From Heterocephalus glaber (taxonomy: Eukaryota > Chordata > Mammalia > Rodentia > Bathyergidae): 64,000 nt of DNA. Each line of letters opens with the position of its first letter. Within the stretch, counting starts at the first letter, position 1. Made by a program: the position numbers and the translations under genes. The notes beneath the pieces were generated by a model that was given only the letters and a program-made list of their open reading frames with translations, was not told the DNA's origin and ran no database searches. Shown one piece after another: positions 36,350 to 49,689 of the stretch. The stretch is taken from positions 41,767,147 through 41,831,146 of the forward strand of contig NW_004624732.1 of NCBI RefSeq assembly GCF_000247695.1, given 5' to 3'.

Positions 36350-38405
36350 TTGGCTTTCACTGATAGTGTGGTAATACCTGTCATTAAAAGAGAGCAATAC
36401 AAAGTGCTAAGACAGCAAAAAAGAACTGAATATTAATTCTGCTTGGAGGAATTAGGAAAAGCTTATCAAAGAGGGGTCACCTGGTGTGTCTTGAGTAGCC
36501 TGGTACTTTGAATGTACTTTAGGTTAAGAATTCTTTAACAAAGACAAAACTTTCCTATGTATATTTTTAATACTCCTGTAATGTGACTTACACAGACTTG
36601 TGTTAATTTATCGGACTATTAATTTTCATAATCAAAATGGGAAAAAGAGTGAGGTACTACAGTGAAGAATATGACTGTGGAACATAAAGAAATGCTAAAG
36701 CAGGTATAAAATAACAATGATAACAAGGATGAACAGATTCCATTTAGTCTTCACAATCTTCCATAAATTTCTATTTTCTACCATCTAAACAGCCACATAG
36801 ATTGAAAATGTTAAACTCAGCTCTTACAGGAGACAGTTAAAAGAGACATGGACTAGATGGGATAGTTATTTGGGCCATGAAACACATTAAAGAATAAAGT
36901 TCAACTTTTTAAAACCCTATAAAAAACCCATTGCACTTTATTTTTTCCCTGTTTCTTAGAAACTGTCAAGGCACTGCCACCTTTAACATAGCAACAGCTG
37001 TGCAAACTTTGATAGAGCTTAATATTTTTACTCCCATTTTAAACTTAAAGAACACATCTGTTAAGGTATTAGTTTTGTGTCTGTGATTCAATAAAGTTGC
37101 ACTAGTTTTCTTGCTCAGCTTATATATGTAACCATATTAAGACAGCTAAAAAGGAAAGTCACATGACTCCTTCCCTGTATTGATGGATCATTCCTGCAGT
37201 CTGGCAGCTGAGTCACCTTAAAGATCATTCTCCAGCTCCATGAATTTACCTTTGTAGAAATGGGAAAGTGCTATTCTCTGAAAGCTATAGCCCAAATCAT
37301 TAGCTTAAATGGTGGTACTACTGGAAATACTAAAGTACATAGCCTGTCAAATTACAAATATATATATATTTGTAATTTGACAGGCTATGTGTGTGTATGT
37401 GTGTGTGTATATATGTACAATGTTTGTATGAAGAGAAATTGTATGATTTTTTTTCAAGAGATGGTTTTTTTCTCATATGGGGGACCCTAGTGGATGTTGT
37501 ATAACGCAAAAAAAAAAAAACCCCTACAATGCCAGCCCTTAGAGAAGAAATTGAAAATGCATGTGTAGCAATCCCAATGACCAAGGTCACCCAAGCAACA
37601 GGTTCATCATACTAATAATTGCCTGGAAGCTAATGGCCACCACTTTGAGCACCTCTTGTAATTGTAGAAGTCAAAGGTAACTTGTATTAATTTCATGATG
37701 TCTCAATGAATTTAGTACTAAAATATTTATACAAGTTTTTCTTTTCTTGATGTATATATTTTTGGCAGTCTCTTTCTCCCCAACTGTGGGTTGAGGAATG
37801 GGTTATTTTTCACATTTTCTCATGGTACATCTTGTCTTTCTCATAAGAAGAATTGCCTTTGTCCTATGACAAGGAAAGAGAAACATGAGCACTGAGCCAG
37901 AATTTCTCAAGTTGACAGCAAGTATGACTTTTATAGGTGTTACAAGCATATGATCTATTCACTTGTAGCAGCTAGAAAAGATTTTGTAATTCAGGCCAGA
38001 TTGCAAAAGGTCACCCTTACCAGATGAAATGGATGAGGGGAATTTGCATGTGCCTTATGTGCACAGTATGAGGAATGTATATCTGACCACGTGAATGCTG
38101 TTTCCCAGAGAGAGAGTAGTCAAAATGCTGCAGTCATCCATTGCTGATGCACAAATAAGAATGTCAGACTCAAACAGTCCTAACAAGGTATCTAGTGAAA
38201 TGCTTTCACTTTTTAAATGAAGAAATTCAGATTTATCAAGGTAGCCCACTTTCTAAGTATTATAATGAAATTAATTGAAAAAGTAAGTATTAAAACCCAA
38301 CATTCTCAATGTTAATTCTTTGATCTGTTCACTACATTCCATGACAAATAAACATAGGGAGATTGAATACTAAGGGGAAGGGGGAGGACATTGCTCCACC
38401 TTTTT
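36350..38405. other. unassigned sequence around the palindrome
   Basis: Apart from the palindrome at 37,337-37,390, its TG-rich flank and an A13 run at 37,508-37,520, nothing was recognised. Confidence 0.45.
37337..37390. repeat. perfect 54-bp palindrome
   Basis: Two 27-base arms, ACATAGCCTGTCAAATTACA... and its exact complement, meet at 37,363/37,364 with no spacer, the centre being alternating TA. Symmetry stops at 37,336/37,391. The right side continues into TG/TA repeats. Both strands therefore encode the same short peptide. It could extrude as a cruciform. No transposon or promoter role is evident. Confidence 0.97.
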
Positions 38406-38423
38406 CTATCAAGAGTGGGATTA

Positions 38424-38507
38424 AGATTGGGGATTTAGCTCTGTGAAACCACTCCTGCCTTGCAAGCCCAAGGTCCTGAATTTGATCCCTTAAAAAAAAA
38501 AAATAAA
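38424..38507 (+). mobile_element. ID-type tRNA-derived SINE
   Basis: AGATTGGGGATTTAGCTCTG, CTGCCTTGCAAGCCCAAGG, TTTGATCCC and an A-rich tail. Target duplications AAGAGTGGGA at 38,411-38,420 and 38,508-38,517 are identical. The GGTACC end is degraded. Confidence 0.92.
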
Positions 38508-38559
38508 AAGAGTGGGACATCTTTACATTGTGAGAAAGGCTAACATTAATTTACTTTTA

Positions 38560-38745
38560 TAAAGTAATTGTTATGTTCCAATCTCTAATCTAACACACTC
38601 ACATTCATTTATACTTTTATTACTTGCAATAATCCACTGAAAGAAATAGTATCCTTGTCATGTGTTAGATTAAAAAAAGAAAAAAAAGGAGAGGCACCCA
38701 GGTTATGTAATGTGCCTAAGGCTATATAGTTTGAAAGTGGAATCC
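38560..38745 (-). mobile_element. MIR SINE fossil
   Basis: CCAATCTCTAATCTAACACAC, TACTTGCAATAATCC and GGTTATGTAATGTGCCTAAGG then GTTTGAAAGTGGAATCCAGG are a reverse MIR with an inserted A-rich stretch at 38,672-38,690. Confidence 0.6.
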
Positions 38746-39249
38746 AGGAAAAAAAACCTTAAAAGTGTGCATGTTAAGACATGTGATACTCTTCTAGTAA
38801 CTTTGAAATAGATACCAAGTGTGACAACATTTCTTTTATTCAAACTTTGTACTTTTGCTCATTGAGGGTAGCTATTTCAGGAATCTAGATTAGATTATGC
38901 AAAAAGTACCTGTGTCAGTATTTTCATTTTTTTATTCTTCTCTTGATGAACATTGATTGAGTGTATTGTGCCTTGTTCTATGACAAATTATAACGTGGAA
39001 CCTAACAGATTAAAAATTCATATCATCTATAAAATTCATTTAATTACTCATTCATTAATTACAATTACTAAGTCTCTACTGTCTCTTTAAGAATCAGTCC
39101 TTGCTCATTAACAAAAACAATGATTGCTCTGGTTGTAAAGGAGCTAGAGAAAGGTACTTTGTTTGGTAGACTGAAAAAATTAACATAAACCTCCTCTTTT
39201 TAGTTTAAAGTTATTTGAGCTTGGCAAATACCTCTAAGGCAATGAGAAT

Positions 39250-40330
39250 GCATAACAATTCCATGACCTTCCAAAATCCAGTGGGCTGCCCTTTTATCAT
39301 CAATCTTTCCACTGCTTCCAACTTTTGCAAACACTATCCTGTTCTCTGTGCATAGGTTTGCCTTTCTCTTGAAAGTCAAATGTGGTGTCTAAATTTACTT
39401 CTGCCTACTTCATTAGCTGGAGGGTCTCATAGGCAATTACCAACGCATACTTCCAGGTGTGTCTGGCTAGGTGATGGAGGCCTCCTGGGCTTGGACACTA
39501 TATATAGTTCCTGATTTCTTCTTTGATCCTTGCTTTGCTTCCTGGTCACCATGAACTAAGCATCTTTATTGCACCAAGCCTTTCCTTCATGATGCTTTTG
39601 CCTTGGAGCCAATAACTATGGGCCAAATACCCTGAAACCATGAGCTAAATTAAACTTCTTCTTTTTTAAGTCCTGGGCATTGGGTCTTGCGTCTCAGTGA
39701 GGAGAAAGTTGACGAATATATCACATAAGTGGAATTAGACAGCATGTAGCATTTTTACTGTGGCTTCTTTCACTTACACTTATGTGTTATGCTTTCTTGT
39801 ACGGAAAGTTCTTGCTGTTGCTGAGTGTATTGTACCATTGTAGTTTCCTTCTCCTTTCACCAGCTGAAGGACATCTGGGTTCTCATTATTGGTAATTATG
39901 AATAAAATTGTTATTAACATTCACACACAGATATTATGTTTACACAAGTTTAATTTCTCTTATGTAATTGGCTAAAAATGGATTTTAGAGCTCTATGGAA
40001 ATTATGCTTTTAATTTTATAATACATTTCAAAAAATTTTCCAATGTAATTTTAATTTTATACTCCTATCACTAACATATGAGTTCTAATTTTCACCTTTT
40101 CATAATTACTTGATATTAACAGGTTAACTTCAATAATTTTAATAGGAGTATAGTAGTAGCTTCTTATGATTTCTAATTAGCATTTCCCTAAGGACTAGAA
40201 AATCATAATACTGAGCATATTTTCAGATGTTTATTTTATACACATATCTTTTATGGTGAGTTGTTCGAGTCTTTTGCCAATTTCTACTGGATTTTTTAAA
40301 TGTATTGACTGTTCTATTTTTAAATTGCCA
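39250..40330 (-). mobile_element. ancient L1 fragment split by an LTR
   Basis: Reverse L1 3' region in two parts. Part one (39,250-39,380) has CCACTGCTTCCAACTTTTGC and GGTTTGCCTTTCTCTTG. Part two (39,724-40,330) has GTGGAATTAGACAGCATG, TGGCTTCTTTCACTTACAC, TAATTAGCATTTCCCTAAGG and GAGTCTTTTGCCAATTTC. The order fits one L1 interrupted at 39,381-39,720. Confidence 0.75.
39381..39720 (+). mobile_element. MaLR-type LTR nested in L1
   Basis: TGTGGTGTCTAAATTTAC start, CTTTGCTTCCTGGTCACCATG, CCTGAAACCATGAGCTAAATTAAACTT and the AAGTTGACGAATATA end are MaLR-like (rodent ORR1/MST relatives). Flanks TCAAA (39,376-39,380) and TCACA (39,721-39,725) are a plausible decayed 5-bp duplication. It is younger than the L1 it splits. 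Confidence 0.65.
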
Positions 40331-40374
40331 TCTGGATCACTGATAATGCCTAAATTCATGAATGACTCTCCTCC

Positions 40375-40520
40375 TTTCCCTGCACTTGACTAATCACCAA
40401 AACACCCTGAGGAAACCACTCAGCTAGGAGTTTCCAGGTCCCATTCCAGAGCTATTGAATCAGAACCTTCACAAGGTAAGACTTAGGAATACAAGATATC
40501 TCCCCATGGGGAAATTCAAA
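40375..40520 (+). mobile_element. MER5-like fragment
   Basis: TAGGAGTTTCCAGGTCCCAT, CCAGAGCTATTGAATCAGAAC and TAAGACTTAGGAATACAAG resemble MER5-group elements. Confidence 0.5.
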
Positions 40521-40524
40521 TTAA

Positions 40525-42680
40525 GATTACAATGATCTATCACCAACAGTCAGCTGGGATGGTTAAAATAATAATTTAAAACAATAATTATGATTCTAAC
40601 TGCTGGTGAGCATTTTCTAGATTTTCTAGAAGTTGAAAGCCATGAATAAATAAAATTATAAGTCTTGGTGATTTTATGTATTTCAGAACTTATCCATGAC
40701 TTCTACTTTATGCCAAATCTGAAAGTACTTATACAAAGAATGATAGAGATAGAAGAGAAATAATACATTTACTCTCAAATTATGTTTATATAAAAACCAA
40801 ACTTAGTTTGGAGAGGTGTAGTAAAGTTCCAAGAGAGAAATTATTTACTAAAAGAACAAAACAAAGATAACACCTGCCCCTTAGACCATAGCTGCTCACA
40901 AATTATTCTAGAATTATATCTCCTTTTCAACACACTCAACACAGAGCATGCTTCTAGCATATTCATACCTTAAGAAAGTCTGTAATATTTTTCTTCAATA
41001 TTCCCCCCAGGATTCTTTTGATGAAATTCTCCCCCCAATTTCTCCAACCCTAAAATCTTGTTGATTTCCAGTGATTGTCTCATTTTTTTTTTTTTTTTAC
41101 CTGTTCTCAAAACGACTTGGTGCAATTTTCCTAGTGACAGGAAGATTAAAGATGCTGAATACATTAGAGCTTGAAATAAAGACCTTCTCTTTACTCAAAC
41201 TGACTAAACACTGACCTCTTTAACTTTTTTCTTTCCTTCTCATTTTTCACTCTCTCTTATTAGCTTTGAAAAATAGCCATAATGAGTCCTTTATAGAAAA
41301 AATCTTCATGTTTGATTTGTGTTTTGGCTTAATATTTGAATTCAAATTCATTCAAACAGAGAACATATATTACTACATGAATATGTTTCTTAAAAGGTAA
41401 GCTCTCAGAGGGTACTGACTGATCCACAGACTATAGCTCCATAAGGGACCTCCGTAAGACTAGATGCAATTACTTTTCTCATCAAAACCACAAAGATGGC
41501 TGTTATAGGATGCATCATTAAAAATCGGTCAACATTTTCTTTGCATGTTCATTAAAGCAAGAAATGTAAATAGAATAACCAGTGCTAAATATATTTATGG
41601 CTGTAATTTAAATAAATATGGAAAAGACTATTAGAAAGATTATATATTTAGTAATAATTTTTACCTTCGCTCATTATATAAAACTTTAAATGATAAATGA
41701 CTCTAGAACATTTTCACAACTAAGTTGACACTGAGAAAATGATGACAATGAGATCATTTATATCTGAGGGCAAAGAAACTATGAAGGAGTATTTTGTAAA
41801 GAAGCATAATCTTTACCAGTAAAGGCAATTTAAATCACAAATTACTGGATGCATTCTTCAAAATATATATTAAAACCAAGGCTCCAACTGATGAAGGCTA
41901 AAGATAGATTTCTTTGGGGGATGGAATGGAGTGCAAGGCTAGTATAAGAAAGTTGTTCAAGTAAGATTTTTATTAGAGATAATACACCTGGGACTCATGA
42001 CCTAGAAAGAAATCACTCTTGATGGTGAAAGAAGCCCTTGGTGATGTAAGTTATCGTGAAAGAGGGTTGGTTGTTCTAAATATTTAGTACCAAGAAGTGT
42101 CAGTTAAGTACTTGAGTTTTCCCAAGTCACTATTTATTAGATATCTGAAACCCAAATGTTCCTCAGTCCTGCTCAAACCTATTTTTATCTCAGCTGATGT
42201 CACAATTTTGTTCATATAAACCTGTCAAAGGCATTTTTTTTAAGTTGTGGCACAATTTAAAGCGTTTTGTGTTATTTCTTATATTACCACACATTTTTTA
42301 CCCTGCATCATATACTTTAAGTGTTTGTCATATATGTGCTTTTTACAAGTCTTCACATCAGTCAATTATTTTTCCATTTGGGTTAACTTTATTCATTATA
42401 TAATATGCCTTTCTTCCTGTGAATGTGTATAATGGGATAAATGTGCACATGGTAGACAGAAATAAACCATCAATTCACTAGAATAATTTGTATTCTCATG
42501 TTATTGTTGAAATAAATGTATCTGGGAAAAGCAGATACCTTTGAAGAAAAGCTGATTTTATTCACTCATTGATAGGATTTATTTAATGTACTTATTTCAT
42601 ATGGAAAACTAACATATTGTCAATTTCTCTTCCCATTTTCCACAATTGCTTTTCCATACTTCCACCTTCCATTATTCATC
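40525..42680. other. unassigned AT-rich sequence
   Basis: A T17 run at 41,083-41,099 and otherwise nothing recognised. Confidence 0.5.
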
Positions 42681-42683
42681 AGC

Positions 42684-43150
42684 TGTTTGGGGTTAAATTG
42701 TGCCCCACACTAACGTGTTGATAACCTAATCCCATATGTCTCAAAATGTGGTCTTATTTGCAAACAGAAATTAGTTAAGATGATGTCATACCAGGGTAGA
42801 GTGGGTCCCACACCTAATATGACTGGAGTCCTTAGAAAACCAATGGCATGTTAAGAAGCAGCCGTGCTCACATGGGCAACGCACCATGAACAGTGGAGTT
42901 GGCACAAGCCAACAACTACTTAACCGAGGAGGAGACTATGAATGGATTTTTTCTGTCACCTTTAGAGGTGCCATGGCCTGCCCAACACTCTGATATCAGA
43001 CTTCTATACTCCAGAAGTATAAGAAAATAAATTTATGTTGTTTAAGTCACTTAGTTTGTGTTTTAACTGCTCTTATTTAAACGTTGGTTTCTTCTGCTTA
43101 AGAGATTTAGTTTCTGGTTCATTATCACAGCAACCTGACAAAACTAATAG
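42684..43150 (+). mobile_element. MLT1-type MaLR LTR
   Basis: TGTTTGGGGTTAAATTGTGC, ATAACCTAATCCCATATGTC, ATTAGTTAAGATGATGTCATAC, CCTAATATGACTGGAGTCC, ACTTCTATACTCCAGAAGTAT and AATAAATTTATGTTGTTTAAGTC trace MLT1 from end to end, to ACAAAACTAATAG. Near the end, TTTAGT-containing segments at 43,041-43,060 and 43,100-43,118 look like a small internal duplication. Confidence 0.85.
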
Positions 43151-43604
43151 AGCATCTAACCAAGATTTTTATGGAATCAAAAGGCAGGAACCAACTTTCT
43201 TCCTTCCTAGCTATATACTCATCTGTAGTGACATCTGTTCGGATTGTATGTGTTAATCATTCTACATGTGCAAACCTCTGAACTACTGCTCCTGGTCCCA
43301 TCCTCTGCATCAATTCTAGTCCCTTTTACTGTATTATATAACACCAGTTTCATAATCTGTTGAATCACATCCTTCAGGCCATAAATATGGTTAAGATTTT
43401 CCATATTTAAAAGCTGAAGGGAATGTCCAATAGTTGCTGCTTTCTCTCTTTCCACATATAATTAAAGCTGGTCTTCATCCTTCTTACCTATGAAAAATAT
43501 ACCAAACACCAACAGTCACAAATTTCTGTTATAAAATAACCATAATCATCTCCCTACTCTTTTTAATTTAATTGTTACCAAATATCTCCCCCCTCTCCCT
43601 CCTC

Positions 43605-43680
<76 letters not shown>

Positions 43681-46215
43681 TGTATCTTTACTTTAAACAA
43701 AAATTACATTAGACCTACAAAACTTTGAGTCCCGCTGTCCAGGGATGTCCTGTGTAGGGAAAGCATAGGTTGTTCCGCTCCATAATGAAGGGTCGATCTC
43801 GGGCTATGTTCTCATTCAGCTCAACACAGTAAGACCCAGGTAGCAGAGAAGATTTAGACCTCATGCCATTCCATTCTCTTCCCAATCTCTCAGTTGCTGG
43901 CTGGCTGAGGATGAGCTTGCTGAAGTTTAAAACTATTCAGCTTGTCATTCTGTTTACCATTCTCCTTATCTGAGGAAACCTTTTCACCTACTTTCCTTAA
44001 TAGCATTTGCCCAAGATTTTTCCTCTGAGCACACTATTTTCCTTTTCTCCGTACCTTAACCTTCATTAACACATCTGAATCTTTTTAAAGTGAATATGAA
44101 ATCTCATTATGAGGTTCTATCACAATCCACAGCACACAGAGTCATCAGTACCTCCAACTGTCAAAATGTTACCCATGAAATCCCTCCAGTATATATGATG
44201 ATTTTGCTGGTTTTAGCATAGTAAGAGGATTGTTTTAATCATATTCCCTGACAGAATGGCTACCTGCTTTTCTTCCTCATCCCCAAATTCTGTTTTGAAA
44301 TGCTGTCCTTCCTTTTAATTCAACTCTCAAACTTCCTGTTATTCCTCATTTTCTTTCTCTATGTACAGTCTTATCAAATTCCAGGCATCATTATTCCTTA
44401 CATGGGTCTATCTTCTGTGGCAGACAGTTCATTTCTGGTCTCAGAAACTTCCTCTATGCTCTCAGATCAAAGACTGGTTAGGGTGCTGGCCTTCACCCAA
44501 GTGACTAAATATTCAGAAAAATAAACTTAATTCCAGTCCCATTTTGAAACACAGTGTAAACCAATCCTAGTTGTTTCATTCTGCTAGGAACTGTAGGTAA
44601 GGGTACGTGTACTAGTCATGGTCAGTGGGATGAGACTTTCTCTTTGAGGACATTGCATAAAAGTTTCCAACAAATAAAGAAAGTCAAAAGACAGAGTAAA
44701 ATTACAGAAAGATATGACACTGAATTATGTATGGTAGCTACCCCACTTTGGGATATTTTGCTCTGTAATAACAGTTCTCCTTATTGTCTAAATGATATAA
44801 TCTGGGTTATCTGTCACTAGTAGCCAAAACAAATGCTCATTTGGGATGCTTCTCCTGTCCAGAACCACATTTTCAAATACTTGTGTTGAATGTGATCCAG
44901 GCATGTCACATGGATCTCAAACATCATGTATCTACATAGTATATTTTGTTCCACAAATTCAACTTAATATTCTACCTTGAATTCGGTTTCTGGGCTTGTT
45001 TTTAAGGTACAGTCTTACTGTTCACAAATTCAGAGCAGAAATGGAGTTACCACTACTTACATTTACATTAGTTTTCTCGGTGACCATTGTGCTCTGTAGA
45101 TTCTATGTAAAAGTGTCCAATCTACCCTTTCTGTTTTATAATCTTCCGACCTGGAATAATTTTGCTTTTTCGCCACATAAGTTTTGCTTATCTAATCAGT
45201 TCTGTGCACCACTAGGAGTTATGCTTCAAAAGCATTGGCAGTTTTTAAAAAATATATGTATAAAGAATACAGTAATATCTTGTTGCTGAATTCAACTCAT
45301 TCCAAATTCGTGTTTGAACACTGAAAAGTTTGAGAACTGAGCCTTTTTCCCTTAAGAAATAATACAAAACCAAATAATTATTTCTGATGCCTCAAAAGTA
45401 TACCTATAAATACATTTTTACAAAACTTTAACAAATTTCAAATGATTTCTCTCTTTAACTCTATAATGGTTTGCACAGTTTTCCTCTTAGCTTTTCCACT
45501 TGTTTCACTAACTTCCTTTGGAGCCATGTTACTCCTTTGGAGCAATATTTTATGGAAATAAAGCATGACGAATGTTTTAATGCACTAACACAAACACTAT
45601 ATATTCTCTGGGTGAAAGTCACGCTTACACTGAAGCATCGTCCTTTTATGTCCATGGTGAAATGTGACACAGGACTCACTCTAGGCCCTTACAGGTTTTA
45701 AGTCGGATTTTTGGTTCAACTATTGAGTAAAGTTGCAAACAGAGCAGACATTTTTTTTCAAACTTTGGTATTCCAACACCAGTGAAAAGTTCAAGCTTGG
45801 AGCTGTTCAACAACCAAGGCATCACTGGATGATATTCTCAGACACATTTCTTCTGTTACCTTTTGGAATAAACTATGAACACTATAACACCCAATTTCTT
45901 TTTTTATTATTTTTTAAATCTTTTTGAGATTTCAGCCAAGCTCTGTGCACTTACAATTCTCTGCCTAATTGTTGGGAGCTTAGTGAGAAGCATCTGGAAT
46001 ACTGGTGGTGGAAGAGCAACCGCAGTGGCTGTCCACACACAGCAATTGTATTTGTCAGATGGTCCACATACTTCTCATATTTACCTTGAGCTAGTAACTC
46101 TTCACCAAGATGTGTAATACCCAATTTCTACATTTTACTCTCATCGCTGCCTATATTCACTTGTATTCTAGCTATAGTTATTTTCCAATCATTACATTTG
46201 TATGTTGTGAGAATA
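43151..46215. other. unassigned sequence with composite microsatellite
   Basis: Holds the CT/CA repeat at 43,608-43,678. The CpG-containing patch 43,725-43,920 and the frames at 44,300-45,289 and 45,461-46,117 have no splice context or recognised motif. Confidence 0.4.
43608..43678. repeat. (CT)n(CA)n compound microsatellite
   Basis: About 15 CT units run without a break into about 20 CA units. Confidence 0.98.
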
Positions 46216-46217
46216 TA

Positions 46218-46510
46218 TGGTAGTCTTCCTTTATCTGTGGAGGATGCATTCCTAGGCACTCAGTTCCTGCCTGAAGCCACAGGTAACTCTAAAATTTAGA
46301 ATCACTTTCCTACATACAGAGCACTATTACAGCTTCAGGGCATGTGCCTCAGAGTACTCTGTTGGAAAAGGACCACATAAGAAATTGACTCCCTGAGATT
46401 CATTTTTTTTGTCCTCAGTTGTCCAGGTACTGGGAGCCCTCTGCAACCACCAGCAAGATATGGAACTTGCAAACTTTCACAGAAACAATAATCTATAGTC
46501 AATTACTTCA
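46218..46510 (+). mobile_element. Tigger-like DNA transposon fragment
   Basis: TAGTCTTCCTTTATCTGTGG, AGGATGCATTCCTAGGCAC and GCCTGAAGCCACAGGTAAC match the 5' region of the same element type as at 51.1 kb. The right boundary is uncertain. Confidence 0.55.
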
Positions 46511-46514
46511 GTAA

Positions 46515-48185
46515 AGTCCTTGATATATTTATTTTAATCATTCAAATTCAAAAGTATTGCATTCACTATTATATTTAGTTATTTTTTGTAATAAAAAGCA
46601 AAGATAAAGGTCCTATGCCATTGTTATTTCTCTATTGTATGTCCTTTAATGTGAATGGGCCCTACACAGTTTAACAGATTTTTTAAAAATACAAGGACAC
46701 ATTCACTCGCAAATCAAGTTTGCTAATTGGGCATTTATTTTGGGTCACAAAGAATAAGACACATAGCTACGACGTGAATTTTTTAAAGGCTCATTTTTAT
46801 TGATGCCATCAGGCTTTTTCTTTTTCTCTTTACTCATGTTCATAATTACCTGAAGTAAAGGAATGTTCAAAACAAGAACACAGAGCTATTTTGAATTTTG
46901 AATTCTTGAAAAAAAAGACACAAAGGAATTTATTTTGAATCACTTCTACACTGCTGTCTCTTGCAGAAATGCTGGCTTTCTTGGCTCATCCAGCTTTGTG
47001 GCTTTGACCACTGACATATCCTCAAGGGAATGCTGGGAAATGAGTTACAAAGGTTGAACACCATGTACACTGTACTGTTCGTAATTCTAGTTCAGAACTA
47101 AGTAAGGACAGAGACACAGCTGCAGACAACCAGCAGGTATAGAGTCACTTAAGAGATAATGAAAAGGACCAGGATAATAAGTTAAAAGAAGAGAAAAAAT
47201 TTGGAACCTGAGGTGAAACTCTGGAGTGACAATAAACCCTCGTAGAGTAAAAGAAGCAGAATACTTAAATTCTACTTTGAAATCCCAACGTGAATAAACA
47301 AGATCTTAAGGGAATTTCAATTAAAAGGTAGAAATATCTGCTACTCTGGAAATGGTCCTGCACTGTAGTACAGACATCTGACTTTGGGTGCAGTCAGCCA
47401 TTAGATTAGATGTGACATTAAATAAGGACACTGCTTAAGATCTGTTGGTCTCATCCTTAAAGTGGAAATTCTGGTCTAGAAGTTATAGTTATGTATTTTT
47501 TACAGGTCTAAATATTCACAAATTATAAGTATTTTTAGGAGCTATACAAAGAGGACATCAAAACACATATTAGAAATTTGCTGCCACATGGATTTCCTGC
47601 ACAGGATATCTGGAAATCAGTGAGAGCTCTCAGGCTGTCCCACATCAGTAAGAGAGGATATCACTTAATAAAGTGGCTGTTTCCACACTCGGAGACCTCA
47701 TGTTTTACTGATACTCATGTTCTAGTAGTTTCTACTGTGGGATCTAGCCATGAAATAAAGTAAAAGAAACAAATGTCCTCTGAAATTATTAAAAGAAGCA
47801 TTTTTTAATCTACTTGAGCTGATCTTATTTGGGAAATAAACATCCTTCTTTCTTTCAGCTACTGCTCATTTTCATGATGCCTGGATTTAAGAGTATAAGA
47901 TTATAGACTTCCAAACAGGTTTATATTACTGGCATATATTAAATGGTAATACTTGGAGTGCACTGATATTATATCTTTAGTTTCCAATATAAATGAAAGC
48001 CTAAATTTTAAAAATTTCTACATGAATCAATACTAGAGCCTACTAAAAGAACTTTTGCCTTCCAGATACTACTGTAGCTGAAAAGTTCAAAGATGATATA
48101 TATTAGGTTAAATCATATAAAACTGCTGGTATTTGGGGCACATAGATCTCAAGAATACAGAGTGATTATAAAAATTACTAATAGC
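46515..48185. other. unassigned sequence
   Basis: Nothing recognised. A 61-codon frame at 47,578-47,763 has no supporting context. Confidence 0.45.
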
Positions 48186-48189
48186 AATA

Positions 48190-48300
48190 GTTAACAATTA
48201 TAGGACCCAGCATTGTTCTAAGTGTTTATTATTTATATCACTTAATGGGAACTGCCAGTTTGAAAAACAGATGATTATCACTAAGCAAAGAAAGGCTGTC
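48190..48300 (-). mobile_element. MIR fragment
   Basis: CCAGCATTGTTCTAAGTGTTT, TATCACTTAATGGGAACTG and AAAAACAGATGATTATCAC are weakly MIR-like in reverse. Confidence 0.45.
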
Positions 48301-49555
48301 CTTAAGCAAGTCATTTTTATGGCATGAAGGTGAGTCAGGAGTTACACCTGATTGGAGAGCATATCCTCCTCAATGATTCCCAGGGTTAAATCTTTCATAA
48401 CCATTTTTCACCCTTTGTGAACTGTTCTTCTCTGTACATATTTCCTTTTCATCTTTCATTTTGGTGAGATATAGAATGTCTTTGACAATTTTGGTATTCA
48501 TCATACCTATTCATCCTGAACAACAGAAGACACCAAGTGTATCCTTGATGCTCAGATGCTATGTAAAATCTGGTCAATCATTGTATTTTCCTTGTTCACA
48601 TATATAGGATTTAAGACTCAGCATACCAAGAACCTACAATAAGAGATAGTTCATACCTAAGGACTTCTGCGGACCAATATCGCTGATGTAGCTCCTTCCT
48701 TCCCTTTTATTTGGTATTACATCTACAGTTTATCATGAAAGTCAGATTTTTCTCATGTCAGGTAAAGTTTAAATGCCAATAATTATAATATGTATAATTT
48801 TTCCTTTTTACATAGCCTTGTTCAAAAGGGCCCTCAGTGAGACAGGTTGGAGAGGGCCATAAATAGCTCCTACACTTTGCATATTAGCATAATAACTTTG
48901 ATAAGTAGCTTTTCAAATCCTGTGAACCACATCAATCTGTCACCTTTTTATTTTTTCCTCAGTACTGCATAGGAAATATGATGTGCGTATATGTGCATAA
49001 GTAACAGATCTCTGGTACAGGAAACAGGAATTAGGAGATTCTGGTTTTTAAAGAAGAAATAAAAAAGGGAGAATAGGTTCTCATGAATGATGGTCACCTT
49101 AGAATCCTTAAAGCAAAATAAATGCAGTCAGTAGTACCCTTAGACAAATACAAACTAAACAGAACTCTGGGAGCAGAGGGAAACTGCTACATATATGTAC
49201 TGGAGTATATTTCATCAGATGTATCAGAGTATATCAGATGTGGGAATGACTAATGGGTCAGGGAAAAGTGGATTCTGTAATATAAAAATGTGTTTTTACA
49301 AGTCTGTATTGGGCTACATTATATTTCATTTTGCCTCTATCATTCATCTTATTCGCTATGCCTCATTGTTCTCTATCATCTAAAAATTTGTCAAAACATA
49401 TTTTTTTTCAAGTCAGGGCTAAAATTATTGAAAATGCTTGATCAAACCAGAACATTTCAGCACATCAATTAGGATGACTCTATAGATTTTTATAAATCAA
49501 TTCAGCAGTGCTTTTCAAGAAACTTGCCACTCAACCAGTCAAAAATCCTACTAAT
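48300..49555. other. unassigned sequence
   Basis: Nothing recognised. Confidence 0.45.
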
Positions 49556-49562
49556 GCAAGGA

Positions 49563-49678
49563 ATGGGCCTACATGTCTCTACTCCCAGCCCTTGGGAGGC
49601 TGAAGAGGGAAGATAGCCATGAGTTCCAGGGCAGCCTGAACTGTGTGGGGAGAACCTGTCTCAAAAATAAAACAAAGG
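49563..49678 (+). mobile_element. B1 SINE with internal deletion
   Basis: ATGGGCCTACATGTCTCTAC, CCCAGCCCTTGGGAGGCTG, GAGTTCCAGGGCAGCCTG and CCTGTCTCAAAAATAAAAC. About 115 bp, a compact B1. Confidence 0.85.
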
Positions 49679-49689
49679 TATCCAACTAA

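Noticed and set aside
35671..36572. 20-base match TTCCTATGTATATTTTTAA at about 35,671 and 36,552
   Set aside because: AT-rich and with no similarity beyond it; chance is adequate.
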